The notes: a model not told the origin generated them from the letters alone. A stretch of DNA of 64,000 nucleotides from Pseudomonas fluorescens (GCF_004683905.1 NZ_CP038438.1:5890001-5954000); one strand, 5' to 3'; counted from the stretch's first letter, positions 34,092 through 43,603 are shown. Numbers and translations are program-made.

Positions 34092-36517
34092 GTAAGGTTC
34101 AAAGGCTGACAGAGCGCGTCGACGGGCTCGATCAATGCTTGCTCGTCCGGCGCTTCAGCCAGATTGAATTGCAGGTCGCAGTGCGCGCTATCCGACAGTT
34201 GCACCCGCAGCGACTGACCGGGTTTGATGTCCGGCAGAAAGATCGCCCCGGCCTCAAGCACCGTGGTCACGTATTCGCCTTGCCCGTTCTGTACGGCGAG
34301 GCCACTGGGCAACCATTGCCGGTCAAGCGTCCTGGCCTTCAACAGCACACGCCGCACGCGGGTGATGGAAAAATCCATATGCTGAACCGAGCCACGCCCG
34401 GCCTCGACCTCCTGATAACCGTCGAGCACCTCGACGTTGCGCGGCAAACTCAACGGATCGACTTCCAGCCGGGCTGTGGAATAGGCCGGCAAACTCGCCA
34501 CCACCGCCCGGCCCAATCCATCCGTCCACACCGGGCCTTGCGGCGTGTACAGCTTCAGACCCGCACGGTCGCCAGCCTTGAGCACGGCAAAGGTCTCGCG
34601 CAGCGGATACGGCGACAGCGTCACACCGTCGCGATGCAACGCCATGCCGCCGCGCAGCCCCAGGTCGAATTCGCTTGCCCCGGCTCGCTGGTTCAGGCCC
34701 AGATCCAGACTGGTGTAATGCGCCAGTGCGTTGACCCGCAAACCCAGCGATGGCGCCGCAGCTTCACGCTGTTCGGCACTGGCGCTATAGGCCAGGGTTT
34801 CACTGAGCACTTCGCTCATCGACACGCCACGGCGCATCCCGGATCGCGGATCGCTGCGCAGGTAGCTGCGAGCCCTGCGCTGATCGCCCAATGGCATCCC
34901 GGCCGTCAGATAGACCGAGGTGCCCCGTCGCCTCGCGTCGGCATCGCCGATCCCCCGCTCCAGACTCAACGACAGGCTGATGCGCGCGGGCAGTGTCTGC
35001 GACCAGGACAATCCCAGGCGCATGTTGGGTGGCTCGTCCACGCTGGAGTAGCGCGACCAGGTCATGCCGAATGCCCCCCAGCGCTCGACAGTACCGTTGA
35101 GCGAAAATGTCCAGTGATCGCGCCCGGAGGCGTCGGCCCGTCCCTGCTGCTGGCTCCAACCGGTGTCCGACAGGCTGCGAAAGCCCTGGCCACGGTGCAC
35201 CGCAACCACACTGGTGGACAGATTCGGCGACAACACGGCACTGACGGTCATTTGCACCTCATGACCTGCAATGCCTGTGTCTCGATCGCTGGACAGCACC
35301 TGGCGCACACCGGTGCTCAGATTGCCCGGCCATTGACGCTGCAGCCCCCAGCCTGCCGACAGATAATCCGCCCCACCGAGGAACCCGCCGCTCACGCGCA
35401 ACGCTCGTGACAGACTCCACTCCCGGCCAAGGGTGGCAAATGACGGCGCCTGACGATCATCCGAACCCTGGCGTCGCACCGTGCCAAGCGCCAGATTGAA
35501 GCCGTCGGCGCGATCGAATTGTGGATCCTGCAGGCTGGCTGCCGGGACGCGAAAACGCCGCACTTGCCCTTCCTGCTCGTGCACGCTGACTTCGAGGTCG
35601 AGCTGGTTGCTCAACAACGGCAGCGCGCGCAAGGTGAAGGGGCCGCCGGGAACCAGTGTGGTGTAGATCAGCACGCCGTTCTGCCGGACTTCGATTCGCG
35701 ATGGCGACCAGGCAATGCCCTCGACCTCGCCACGTGCACCCTCCTGTGCTGCGCGCATTTGCGCGAACGCACCTTCCGGCAGAATCTGCACTCCGTTGAA
35801 CGATTCGCCGGCGAACAATGGCGACTGCAAGTTCAACTGGCCGATCTGCACGTTGGCTTCGTAAGCTTCCAGAGTGCGCGTGCCATAGGCATACAGATGC
35901 TCGAAACGCGTGCTGTCGGGCAACTGCGTATAGGACTGGCGACTGCGCAAGACCCAGTTGCCGGCATTCAGGCCGAACTCCGAACCCAGCCTGCGAAAAT
36001 CGCTACGTTGCCCCTCGTGCTGGCTGCCCATGACCAAAACATCGTAGTTGAACACGCCGCCCACTCCGCCATTGGCGAAACTGCGTGGCTGAAATTCCGG
36101 CAATGCCAACAGGTCCGTCGGCAGCAGCAGGTCGATCTGTTCCTTGCCGGGATGCAATGCAACGGTGGACGCTGGCAGACCTTCGCCCAGCGTCAGGCAC
36201 TGCTGCGGTTGAACGGGGGGCAAAGCCGCTTGCGCGCGCACACCAGCAGCCTTGAGCAAGGCCGGTTGCAGGCACGGCTCGCCCTGTTCATTGAATGTCA
36301 CGAACACCCGCCCCCGTGGCTGTCCATTGACCTCAAGCGCGACCAGCCATGTGCCTTGGGAGAAACGCGGTGCCTGGCGAAAGTACTCAGCCAATGCGGG
36401 GTCGAGCCCGCGCTCGCGAAGCACCTGCGCATCGAATTCCACCCCTTCACTGGCCATCGTCATGCCGATCGCATTCGCCATCAGCAGTGCCAGTCCCTGA
36501 CGGGCACACGTGCGCAT
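34088..36517 (-). CDS. Outer membrane fimbrial usher
   Basis: This 809-residue PapC/FimD-type usher has a signal peptide (cleavage near MAS-EGV), an N-terminal periplasmic domain, a beta-barrel with plug (GVFNYDVLVMGSQ; PGGPFTLRALPLLSNQLDLEV), and a C-terminal domain with GQGEYVTTVLEAGAIFLPDI. It secretes and assembles pilin subunits. The start overlaps the chaperone stop by 1 nt (TGATG). Length is on the short side of usher proteins, but no truncation is evident. Confidence 0.9.
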   Translation of the reverse strand: MRTCARQGLALLMANAIGMTMASEGVEFDAQVLRERGLDPALAEYFRQAPRFSQGTWLVALEVNGQPRGRVFVTFNEQGEPCLQPALLKAAGVRAQAALPPVQPQQCLTLGEGLPASTVALHPGKEQIDLLLPTDLLALPEFQPRSFANGGVGGVFNYDVLVMGSQHEGQRSDFRRLGSEFGLNAGNWVLRSRQSYTQLPDSTRFEHLYAYGTRTLEAYEANVQIGQLNLQSPLFAGESFNGVQILPEGAFAQMRAAQEGARGEVEGIAWSPSRIEVRQNGVLIYTTLVPGGPFTLRALPLLSNQLDLEVSVHEQEGQVRRFRVPAASLQDPQFDRADGFNLALGTVRRQGSDDRQAPSFATLGREWSLSRALRVSGGFLGGADYLSAGWGLQRQWPGNLSTGVRQVLSSDRDTGIAGHEVQMTVSAVLSPNLSTSVVAVHRGQGFRSLSDTGWSQQQGRADASGRDHWTFSLNGTVERWGAFGMTWSRYSSVDEPPNMRLGLSWSQTLPARISLSLSLERGIGDADARRRGTSVYLTAGMPLGDQRRARSYLRSDPRSGMRRGVSMSEVLSETLAYSASAEQREAAAPSLGLRVNALAHYTSLDLGLNQRAGASEFDLGLRGGMALHRDGVTLSPYPLRETFAVLKAGDRAGLKLYTPQGPVWTDGLGRAVVASLPAYSTARLEVDPLSLPRNVEVLDGYQEVEAGRGSVQHMDFSITRVRRVLLKARTLDRQWLPSGLAVQNGQGEYVTTVLEAGAIFLPDIKPGQSLRVQLSDSAHCDLQFNLAEAPDEQALIEPVDALCQPLNLT

Positions 36518-37230
36518 CAGTGCGTAACCGGGGCATCAAAGTGATCGACCGCAAAGCCATATGTGGTCGCCGGAAAGATCCGCACTGCCATGGTTCGCAC
36601 TGTTACGTTCAACGGCAAGCCGACAGACAGGCGCTCCCCTGGCAGGATCCAGGTACGCGGCAGATCCACCGCCTGCGTGCCCGGCAGCGGAACAATCGCT
36701 TTAGCCAGGCGCACCACGTAAGGACTGGGATTACTGACCAGCAAACCTTCAGCCGTGGCTGACCAGCTCAGGCGTTTCCATGGCTCGCGCTCCACTGGCA
36801 GACCGGCGGGGCGCAGGATCACCGGCAGGTTTTGCCGAACACCCAGATTGACCCGGGCACCGTCGACACCTGCCACAGGATTGATCCCCTCAAAAATCAC
36901 CCGTTTCAGACGCTCGGTCTGCAATGGTTCGGCGCTCTGCAACATGAACCGTACCTGCTGCACCGCACCAGGCTCGACACGGGCAATCGGCGGACTGAAC
37001 AGCAACAGCTGTTGATCGTGCGGCTCGATATTTTCGACCGTGGTGTGCAGCAGGGCCGGACGCGTTTCGGTGTTTCGCACATTCATCGTCGCTTCACCGA
37101 CACCCTCATCCACCACCAGCACAGGGGTTTGCGGCACCATTCCGGCAGCGTGAACCCCGGGCATCAAAATCAAGACGAGCAGGCACAGTGGCAACGCCCG
37201 CAAGCCTGGGCGGCACATTGAAATCGGCAT
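36517..37230 (-). CDS. Periplasmic fimbrial chaperone
   Basis: This 237-residue PapD-type chaperone has a signal peptide (cleavage near VHA-AGM). The two-Ig layout includes the subunit-binding strand region QQVRFMLQSAEPLQTERLKR and the conserved LLVSNPSPYVVRLA. It caps pilin subunits in the periplasm by donor-strand complementation. GGAG sits 8 nt before ATG 37230. It lies between the major subunit and the usher. Confidence 0.9.
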   Translation of the reverse strand: MPISMCRPGLRALPLCLLVLILMPGVHAAGMVPQTPVLVVDEGVGEATMNVRNTETRPALLHTTVENIEPHDQQLLLFSPPIARVEPGAVQQVRFMLQSAEPLQTERLKRVIFEGINPVAGVDGARVNLGVRQNLPVILRPAGLPVEREPWKRLSWSATAEGLLVSNPSPYVVRLAKAIVPLPGTQAVDLPRTWILPGERLSVGLPLNVTVRTMAVRIFPATTYGFAVDHFDAPVTH

Positions 37231-37288
37231 CGGTATTGCTCCGCAGGGGGCAGCGCACCCGGCAAAGGGCGCGCTGAATGAACCTGAA

Positions 37289-37312
37289 AGAACCCGGTAA
37301 TGGCCGGGTTCT
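37289..37312 (-). promoter_or_regulatory. Intercistronic stem-loop between pilin and chaperone genes
   Basis: AGAACCCGG-taatgg-CCGGGTTCT is a perfect 9-bp stem 6 nt past the pilin stop, with only a short T run on the minus strand. In pilus operons such elements lower read-through or protect the upstream mRNA, giving more pilin than chaperone and usher. Confidence 0.65.
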
Positions 37313-37317
37313 GACGA

Positions 37318-37968
37318 TCAGAGGTAGAACATCTCGAAGGTCACCGAGCCATCGAGCGGGATCTCGCTGGTGATCGGCAGCGCGTTGCTCGGGCCGATGA
37401 TCGGCAACAGGCTCATCGGAAACCCGTGGTGACGGGCCGCGACCGGGCCAGCTGCCACGCCGGAACCCCATGAGTAGAGCGCCGGGGCATTGCCCACCAG
37501 CGGCGAAGCAGGCAGTTGCCACGCCGGTGCTGCCAGAGTGCGTGTCATCAGAGTCTGCGGCGCACCGTCGGCTTCCGGACGACCGTGACGCAGCGCAAAT
37601 CCGCCGATACGGATGCCGTTGATTTCACCCAGGCCGTAGAACAAAGCCGGATCGTTATTACCGGCACCATCGTTGATGCCCGGCAATTTGGTGGCTGTAC
37701 GATTGTCTCTGACCGACACCTCGACCGATGCCTCTGCATCACAGTTGATGTGCAGCGAAATGTCGTGGGTCGGCAGCAGCGTCTGCGTGGTCTTGTTCAG
37801 GGTGGCTGCGGATATCTTGCGCAAATCTACCGTGCCGCCACCGGCAAATGCAGGGATGCACGAGGTCGGAATAATGGTTCCGATCACGCTCAGATCCACG
37901 CTCTCGGCGACCACCAGGGTGGGTAATACTGCAGCCGCGACGGCTGCCATCCATGTTGTTTTTTTCAT
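37318..37968 (-). CDS. DUF1120 fimbrial major subunit
   Basis: This 216-residue protein has a signal peptide (cleavage near VVA-ESV) and the DUF1120 pattern: SVIGTIIPTSCIPAFAGGGTVDLRK with a Cys, HINCDAEASVEVSVRDNR with the partner Cys, a variable middle and a C-terminal strand GSVTFEMFYL. DUF1120 proteins are structural pilins of a chaperone-usher family. It is the promoter-proximal gene, which suits the major subunit. The 294-nt upstream gap to the PLD gene is AT-rich and probably holds both divergent promoters; I found no clear operator. Confidence 0.85.
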   Translation of the reverse strand: MKKTTWMAAVAAAVLPTLVVAESVDLSVIGTIIPTSCIPAFAGGGTVDLRKISAATLNKTTQTLLPTHDISLHINCDAEASVEVSVRDNRTATKLPGINDGAGNNDPALFYGLGEINGIRIGGFALRHGRPEADGAPQTLMTRTLAAPAWQLPASPLVGNAPALYSWGSGVAAGPVAARHHGFPMSLLPIIGPSNALPITSEIPLDGSVTFEMFYL

Positions 37969-38262
37969 CAGTCCCTACTTCATCGGTTATTGATCAATGG
38001 CAGTTGTTCAGCGCATTGCCTTCACAAGACGCTGAACACCGGGGCGATGATTTCGTTTTTTGCAGGATCCGTATGTAGGAATCGGCGCCGACCAAGAGCT
38101 GAAAAAACAACAAAACAAATAGTCCAAAACCACAGGCGAACTCATTCCTACTTTTGAACGACTAATTGTTTACACAGTGTGGCGAGGATCCGCCGGAAAC
38201 GGTCTTGGAAATCCTCTGCGTGCCATACTCCGTCACCCCCTGCCTCCAGCCGAGAAAGCAAC

Positions 38263-39831
38263 GTGCGACCCGGAAAAAAATTGCTCGCTGTCTGTGTGTT
38301 GTGCTCGTTGGCCAGTGGTTGCGCCACCCTCGATGCGCCGCGCGAACCCAGCCAGGCGTTGCCGGCCGCGGGCTCCGCATTCGGTCGCTCGATTCAGACC
38401 CAGGCAGCGCCCTGGCAGGGCCGTTCCGGCTTCCGCTTGCTGTCCAACAGCACAGAAGCCTTCACCGCCCGCGCCGAGCTGATTCGCAATGCGCAAACCA
38501 GCCTCGACTTGCAGTACTACATCGTCCATGACGGCGTCAGCACGCGGATGCTGGTGGAAGAACTGCTCAAGGCCGCCGACCGCGGCGTGCGCGTACGCAT
38601 CCTGCTCGACGACACCACCAGCGACGGCCTCGACACGATCATCGCCACGCTGGCGGCGCATCCACAGATCCAGATCCGCCTGTTCAATCCGCTGCACCTG
38701 GGCCGCAGCACCGGCGTGACCCGCGCCGCCGGACGCCTGTTCAACCTGTCGCTGCAACACCGGCGTATGCACAACAAACTGTTCCTGGCGGACAACAGCG
38801 TGGCCATCGTTGGCGGGCGCAATCTGGGCGACGAGTATTTCGATGCCGAGCCGAATCTGAATTTCACCGACATCGACATGCTCAGCGTCGGCCCGGTGGC
38901 CGAGCAACTCGGGCACAGTTTCGACCAGTACTGGAACAGCGCGCTGAGCAAGCCGATCAATGAATTCCTCTCCAGCAAACCGAGCATCAAAGACCTGCAA
39001 AACACCCGCACGCGCCTGGAAGAGTCGCTGGATGAAACCCGTAAACAGAATCACGCGCTGTATCAACAGTTGATGACGTTCAAGACCGCGCCACGCATGG
39101 ACATCTGGCGCAAGGAACTGATCTGGGCCTGGAACCAGGCGCTGTGGGATGCGCCGAGCAAAGTGCTGGCCAAGGACGAACCGGACCCGCAACTGCTGCT
39201 GACCACGCAACTGGCGCCGGAGCTGCGCGGCGTCAGCAAAGAGCTGATCATGATCTCGGCGTACTTTGTGCCCGGCCAGCCGGGGCTGGTGTACCTGACC
39301 GGGCGCGCCGACGCCGGGGTCTCGGTGAGCCTGCTGACCAACTCGCTGGAAGCCACTGATGTGCCGGCGGTGCACGGCGGTTATGCGCCGTATCGCAAGG
39401 CGCTGCTGGAGCACGGGGTAAAACTGTATGAGCTGCGCCGTCAGCCTGGGGATAACTATGGCAGTGGCCCGCACCTGTTTTACAGCAAGTCTTTCCGTGG
39501 TTCGGATTCCAGCCTGCACAGCAAGGCGATGATTTTCGATCGGCAGAAAGCGTTTATCGGCTCATTCAACTTCGATCCGCGCTCAGTGCTGTGGAACACC
39601 GAAGTCGGGGTGCTGGTGGACAGCCCGGAACTGGCCGAACACGTGCGCGAACTGGCGCTGCAAGGCATGGCGCCGGCCCTGAGTTATCAGGCGAAACTGC
39701 AGGATGGCGAGATCGTCTGGGTGACCGAGGACAATGGTCAGATGCACACGCTGAGCAAGGAACCGGGGAGTTGGTGGCGGCGCTTCAACGCGTGGTTCAG
39801 CACCACTGTCGGCCTGGAGCGGATGCTGTAG
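38263..39831 (+). CDS. Phospholipase D-family lipoprotein
   Basis: This 522-residue protein has a lipobox (LASGC, Cys20) and two HKD domains: HNKLFLADNSVAIVGGRN and HSKAMIFDRQKAFIGSFN. The family includes cardiolipin synthase C and phospholipase D-like enzymes acting on lipids; membrane anchoring through the lipid is predicted. GTG 38263 gives a proper signal peptide; a longer in-frame start at 38179 adds an Arg/Ser-rich tail that would spoil it. It corresponds in position to P. aeruginosa genes before kauB. Confidence 0.82.
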   Translation: MRPGKKLLAVCVLCSLASGCATLDAPREPSQALPAAGSAFGRSIQTQAAPWQGRSGFRLLSNSTEAFTARAELIRNAQTSLDLQYYIVHDGVSTRMLVEELLKAADRGVRVRILLDDTTSDGLDTIIATLAAHPQIQIRLFNPLHLGRSTGVTRAAGRLFNLSLQHRRMHNKLFLADNSVAIVGGRNLGDEYFDAEPNLNFTDIDMLSVGPVAEQLGHSFDQYWNSALSKPINEFLSSKPSIKDLQNTRTRLEESLDETRKQNHALYQQLMTFKTAPRMDIWRKELIWAWNQALWDAPSKVLAKDEPDPQLLLTTQLAPELRGVSKELIMISAYFVPGQPGLVYLTGRADAGVSVSLLTNSLEATDVPAVHGGYAPYRKALLEHGVKLYELRRQPGDNYGSGPHLFYSKSFRGSDSSLHSKAMIFDRQKAFIGSFNFDPRSVLWNTEVGVLVDSPELAEHVRELALQGMAPALSYQAKLQDGEIVWVTEDNGQMHTLSKEPGSWWRRFNAWFSTTVGLERML

Positions 39832-39849
39832 TCGAATTGAAAACTCATT

Positions 39850-39944
39850 TGTGGCGAGGGAGCTTGCTCCCGCCTGAGTGCGCAGCGCTCACGAAGTCTT
39901 TGGGGCCGCTGCGCAGCCCAGCGGGAGCAAGCTCCCTCACCACA
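39850..39944. repeat. REP doublet, GTGGCGAGGGAGCTTGCTCCCGC class
   Basis: The inward copies are TGTGGCGAGGGAGCTTGCTC at the left and the complement ending CCCTCACCACA at the right. The spacer contains GTGCGCAGCGCTCAC and CTGCGCAGCCC. It lies between the convergent PLD and MFS genes. The same class recurs at 51411-51505. Confidence 0.92.
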
Positions 39945-39970
39945 AGAATTCTTTCGCTTTAAGAGCTGAC

Positions 39971-41116
39971 TTAAGCAGGCTCGGCCACTGTGCCGAATGC
40001 CCCTTGACGCATCAGTAGAATCACCAATCCAAACGCCCCCGCCGCCATCAACAACGGCAACGCATGCCCGCTGATCCACTGACTGCCCGCCCCCGCCAGC
40101 AACGGCCCGATCAGACAGCCCACACCCCACAGCTGCGCAATGTGCGCATTGGCCCGCACCAGCGCATCGTCGCGATAACGCTCGCCGATCAGAATCAGTG
40201 ACAAGGTGAACAGGCCACCGGCACTGGCGCCGAACAACACCCACAACGGCCAGATCAGCAGCGTGTCGATCAACAGCGGAATCGCCAGACTCGACAGCAT
40301 CAGGATCACTGCGCAACCGGCGAACAACGTGCGCCGCGACAGGTAATCTGCCAGCGCGCCGATCGGCAGTTGCAACAGTGCGTCGCCGACCACCACCGTG
40401 CTGACCATCGCCAACGCAATCTCGGCGGTGAAGCCCTGTTGCAGGCAATACACCGGCAACAGCGTGAGGATCATCGCTTCGAACGCGGCGAACAGTGACA
40501 CCGCCCAGGCAATCGCCGGCAGCTCCCGGGCAAAACCCCACAGATCGCTGAACGTCACACTGCTGGCTTCACTGCTCGGCGCACCGCTGCGGCCCATCAA
40601 CAGCAATGGCGAGACTGTCAGCAGCCCGACACCGACCCAGAAACCATAATCGTGCTCAGTGCCTAGCGCACCCAGCAGCAGCGGACCAGACAGTTGGCTC
40701 AGCGCGTAGCTGCTGCCATACAGAGCGACGAGACGACCGCGCCAGTGTTCGACGACCAGTTGATTGATCCAGCTCTCGCCGAGGATGAATACGATGGTCA
40801 GGATCACCCCGATCATCAGGCGCAGCACCAGCCAGACCGGATAACTCGGCAACAGCGCGAGCAAGCCGATCGACAACGCCCCGGCCCACAGGCAAAGACG
40901 CATGAGGTTCGCGGTGCCGAAACGTGCCGCCAGATGACTGGAAATCTTCGCGCCCAGCAATACGCCAATCGCCGGCATCGCCGCCATCACGCCGATGGCG
41001 AAAGAGCCGTAACCCCAGCTCTCCAGACGCAACGACACCAGCGGCATGCTGACCCCCAGGGCCAGGCCGACACTCAAGACAGACGCCAACACGGCGAAAT
41101 ACGTCGCCCAACGCAT
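39971..41116 (-). CDS. Major facilitator superfamily transporter
   Basis: This is a 381-residue inner-membrane carrier with 12 predicted helices and the MFS loop motif GALADYLSRRTLF between helices. It resembles the YcaD-type sugar/solute carriers. AGGAG lies 8 nt before ATG 41116; the in-frame extension to 41242 reads into the REP element and is not coding. The substrate is unknown. Confidence 0.88.
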   Translation of the reverse strand: MRWATYFAVLASVLSVGLALGVSMPLVSLRLESWGYGSFAIGVMAAMPAIGVLLGAKISSHLAARFGTANLMRLCLWAGALSIGLLALLPSYPVWLVLRLMIGVILTIVFILGESWINQLVVEHWRGRLVALYGSSYALSQLSGPLLLGALGTEHDYGFWVGVGLLTVSPLLLMGRSGAPSSEASSVTFSDLWGFARELPAIAWAVSLFAAFEAMILTLLPVYCLQQGFTAEIALAMVSTVVVGDALLQLPIGALADYLSRRTLFAGCAVILMLSSLAIPLLIDTLLIWPLWVLFGASAGGLFTLSLILIGERYRDDALVRANAHIAQLWGVGCLIGPLLAGAGSQWISGHALPLLMAAGAFGLVILLMRQGAFGTVAEPA

Positions 41117-41161
41117 GGTCCACGCTCCTGTGGATATTCTTATGTGCGCCACAAAATCAAA

Positions 41162-41308
41162 TGTGGGAGCAAACCCTGTGGTGAGGGGATTCATCCCCGA
41201 CAGGTCGCGCAGCGACCTCAAAACCTGCACCCTCGCATGCACTGGTTTTGCGACTGCTTCGCAGCCGATCGGGGATAAATCCCCTCACCACAGAGACTTG
41301 CTCCCACA
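41162..41308. repeat. Nested REP element
   Basis: The outer arms are TGTGGGAGCAAACCC and GACTTGCTCCCACA. Inside them is a complete GTGGTGAGGGGATTCATCCCC doublet whose right copy ends CCCCTCACCACA. Two REP classes are therefore nested. It lies between the MFS start and the kauB 3' end. Confidence 0.8.
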
Positions 41309-41360
41309 GGGGATCTCCGTAAGTTCGAAAGCCTGAACGAATCAGGCTCCCGCTAACGGC

Positions 41361-42854
41361 TTACAGCTTGATCCACGTCGCCTTCAGCTCGGTGTATTTG
41401 TCGAACGCGTGCAGCGACTTGTCGCGACCGTTGCCCGACTGCTTGAAGCCGCCGAACGGTGCGGTCATGTCGCCGCCGTCGTACTGGTTGACCCACACGC
41501 TGCCGGCGCGCAGTGCTTTGGCAGTCAGGTGCGCCTTGGAGATGTCCTGAGTCCATACCGCAGCGGCCAGGCCGTACGGCGTGTCGTTGGCGATCTGGAT
41601 CGCTTCTTCGGCGGTATCGAAGGCGATGACCGACAGCACCGGGCCGAAAATCTCTTCCTGAGCGATCTTCATCGCGTTGCTCACGCCGTCGAAAATCGTC
41701 GGCTCGACGTAAGTGCCACCGGTTTCCTGGAGGATGCGCTTGCCGCCCGCCACCAGTTTGGCGCCGTCGGTGTGACCGGATTCGATGTACGACAGCACGG
41801 TGTTCATCTGTTGGGTATCGACCAGCGCACCGACATTGGTTGCCGGGTCCAGCGGATTGCCCGGCTTCCAGGCTTTCAGCGCCTCGATCACCATCGGCAG
41901 GAATTTGTCCTTGATCGAGCGTTCGACCAGCAGACGCGAACCGGCGGTGCAGACTTCGCCCTGGTTGAAGGCGATGGCGCTGGCGGCGGATTCGGCAGCG
42001 GCTTGCAGGTCCGGCGCATCGGCGAAGACGATATTCGGGCTCTTGCCGCCAGCTTCCAGCCACACGCGCTTCATGTTCGATTCGCCGGAGTAGATCATCA
42101 GCTGCTTGGCGATCTTGGTCGAACCGGTGAACACCAGCGTGTCGACGTCATTGTGCAGCGCCAGCGCCTTGCCGACGGTGTGGCCGTAGCCCGGCAACAC
42201 GTTGAGCACGCCTTTCGGAATGCCGGCCTCAACCGCAAGCGCAGCGATGCGGATGGCGGTCAGCGGGGATTTTTCCGACGGTTTGAGGATCACCGAGTTA
42301 CCGGTCGACAGCGCCGGGCCGAGTTTCCAGCAGGCCATCATCAACGGGAAGTTCCACGGCACGATGGCGCCGACCACGCCCACCGGCTCGCGGGTCACCA
42401 GACCCAATTGATCATGCGGAGTGGCGGCGACTTCGTCGTAGATCTTGTCGATTGCCTCACCGCTCCAGCTCAGCGCTTGCGCCGCGCCCGGTACGTCGAT
42501 GTACAGCGAATCGCTGATCGGCTTACCCATGTCGAGGGTTTCGAGCAGCGCCAGTTCTTCAGCGTGCTGCTTGAGCAAGCTGGCGAAACGAATCATGGTG
42601 GCTTTGCGTTTGGTCGGCGCCAGGCGCGACCACACGCCGGAATTGAAGGTGGCGCGGGCGTTTTCCACGGCGCGTTGGGCGTCGGCGGCGTCACAGCTGG
42701 CGATCTTGCCCAGCAGACGGCCATCGACCGGGCTGATGCACTCGAAGGTTTCGCCGGAGACGGCGTCGGTGTATTCACCGTTGAGGTAGGCGCGGCCTTC
42801 GATCTTCAGGTCGCGAGCACGTTGTTCCCAATCGGCACGAGTCAGGGTGGTCAT
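41361..42854 (-). CDS. kauB: Aldehyde dehydrogenase KauB (polyamine-derived aldehydes)
   Basis: This 497-residue NAD(P)-dependent aldehyde dehydrogenase has oxyanion Asn168 (VPWNFP), general base Glu267 (LEAGGKSPN) and nucleophile Cys302 (GEVCTAGSR). Sequence and location fit KauB/PauC, which oxidises gamma-glutamyl-gamma-aminobutyraldehyde and related aldehydes. It is monocistronic, divergent from the cupin gene. PauR at 25551 is a plausible regulator. Confidence 0.9.
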   Translation of the reverse strand: MTTLTRADWEQRARDLKIEGRAYLNGEYTDAVSGETFECISPVDGRLLGKIASCDAADAQRAVENARATFNSGVWSRLAPTKRKATMIRFASLLKQHAEELALLETLDMGKPISDSLYIDVPGAAQALSWSGEAIDKIYDEVAATPHDQLGLVTREPVGVVGAIVPWNFPLMMACWKLGPALSTGNSVILKPSEKSPLTAIRIAALAVEAGIPKGVLNVLPGYGHTVGKALALHNDVDTLVFTGSTKIAKQLMIYSGESNMKRVWLEAGGKSPNIVFADAPDLQAAAESAASAIAFNQGEVCTAGSRLLVERSIKDKFLPMVIEALKAWKPGNPLDPATNVGALVDTQQMNTVLSYIESGHTDGAKLVAGGKRILQETGGTYVEPTIFDGVSNAMKIAQEEIFGPVLSVIAFDTAEEAIQIANDTPYGLAAAVWTQDISKAHLTAKALRAGSVWVNQYDGGDMTAPFGGFKQSGNGRDKSLHAFDKYTELKATWIKL

Positions 42855-43088
42855 TCGAGTGTCCTCCTCTTGTTGAATAGAGCGCCGCGTTCTTCGCGGA
42901 CGTCTTCAGGAATGCTGCCCGGCCAGCCTGCTTTTCGGCCCAAGGCACCCGCCACCCTAAACCAGCGGCCGGGGTTGTTTCAATATATTTGACATAAGCG
43001 CGCCATACGCCCTTGCGGTGTTCATTTTAATAAACATAGACTTTGGCCCTTTCAAGCCACCGCGCCGTCATCACGGGAGAAAACAACA

Positions 43089-43451
43089 ATGAACATCCAG
43101 AACGTCGTCGATATCAGCCTGACCAGCAGCGAAGCCGAACGCTATCGCCCGGACCCGGCCAAAGTGCTCAAGGGCGATCCCGAGCAAGCGGTGTTCAATC
43201 AGTACGACAGCCCTTGTGGGCAAATGGGTGTTGGCGTGTGGGAAGGTGCGGTCGGGCAGTGGACGGTGAACTACACCGAGCATGAATACTGCGAAATCCT
43301 GCAAGGGGTTTCGGTGCTGCGTGACAGCGATGGAAATGCCAAGACCTTGCGTGTTGGCGACCGCTTTGTGATTCCGGCCGGTTTCCGTGGTACCTGGGAA
43401 GTGCTGGAGGCTTGCCGCAAGATCTATGTGATCTTCGAACAGAAGGCCTGA
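43089..43451 (+). CDS. Cupin domain protein (DUF861-like)
   Basis: This is a 120-residue single-domain cupin. The barrel motifs are VNYTEHEYCEILQGVSVL and GDRFVIPAGFRGTW. DUF861 cupins include ureidoglycine-type and other small-molecule enzymes; no specific activity can be inferred. GGGAG lies shortly before the ATG. It is divergent from kauB, as in other pseudomonads, which suggests a link to amine or amino-acid catabolism. Confidence 0.85.
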   Translation: MNIQNVVDISLTSSEAERYRPDPAKVLKGDPEQAVFNQYDSPCGQMGVGVWEGAVGQWTVNYTEHEYCEILQGVSVLRDSDGNAKTLRVGDRFVIPAGFRGTWEVLEACRKIYVIFEQKA

Positions 43452-43476
43452 GGATTTTCGCTGGCTGATCCGGCCC

Positions 43477-43567
43477 CATCGCTGGCAAGCCAGCTCCCAC
43501 AGGTTTTGTGGTGAACACAAATTTTGTGCCTACCGACGATCATTGTGGGAGCTGGCTTGCCAGCGAT
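43477..43567. repeat. REP doublet, outward-facing, GTGGGAGCTGGCTTGCCAGCGAT class
   Basis: Left copy CATCGCTGGCAAGCCAGCTC...CACA and right copy TGTGGGAGCTGGCTTGCCAG...CGATG, like 29655-29745. It lies between the convergent cupin and rpmG genes. Confidence 0.9.
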
Positions 43568-43603
43568 GAGGCCCGGCCGGATACCGCAGAAATCCGAGGC
43601 AAC

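Noticed and set aside
31717..37968. The pilus block as a phage or IS insertion
   Set aside because: No transposase, integrase, target duplication or tRNA end was found at the borders. Only gene content suggests it is accessory.
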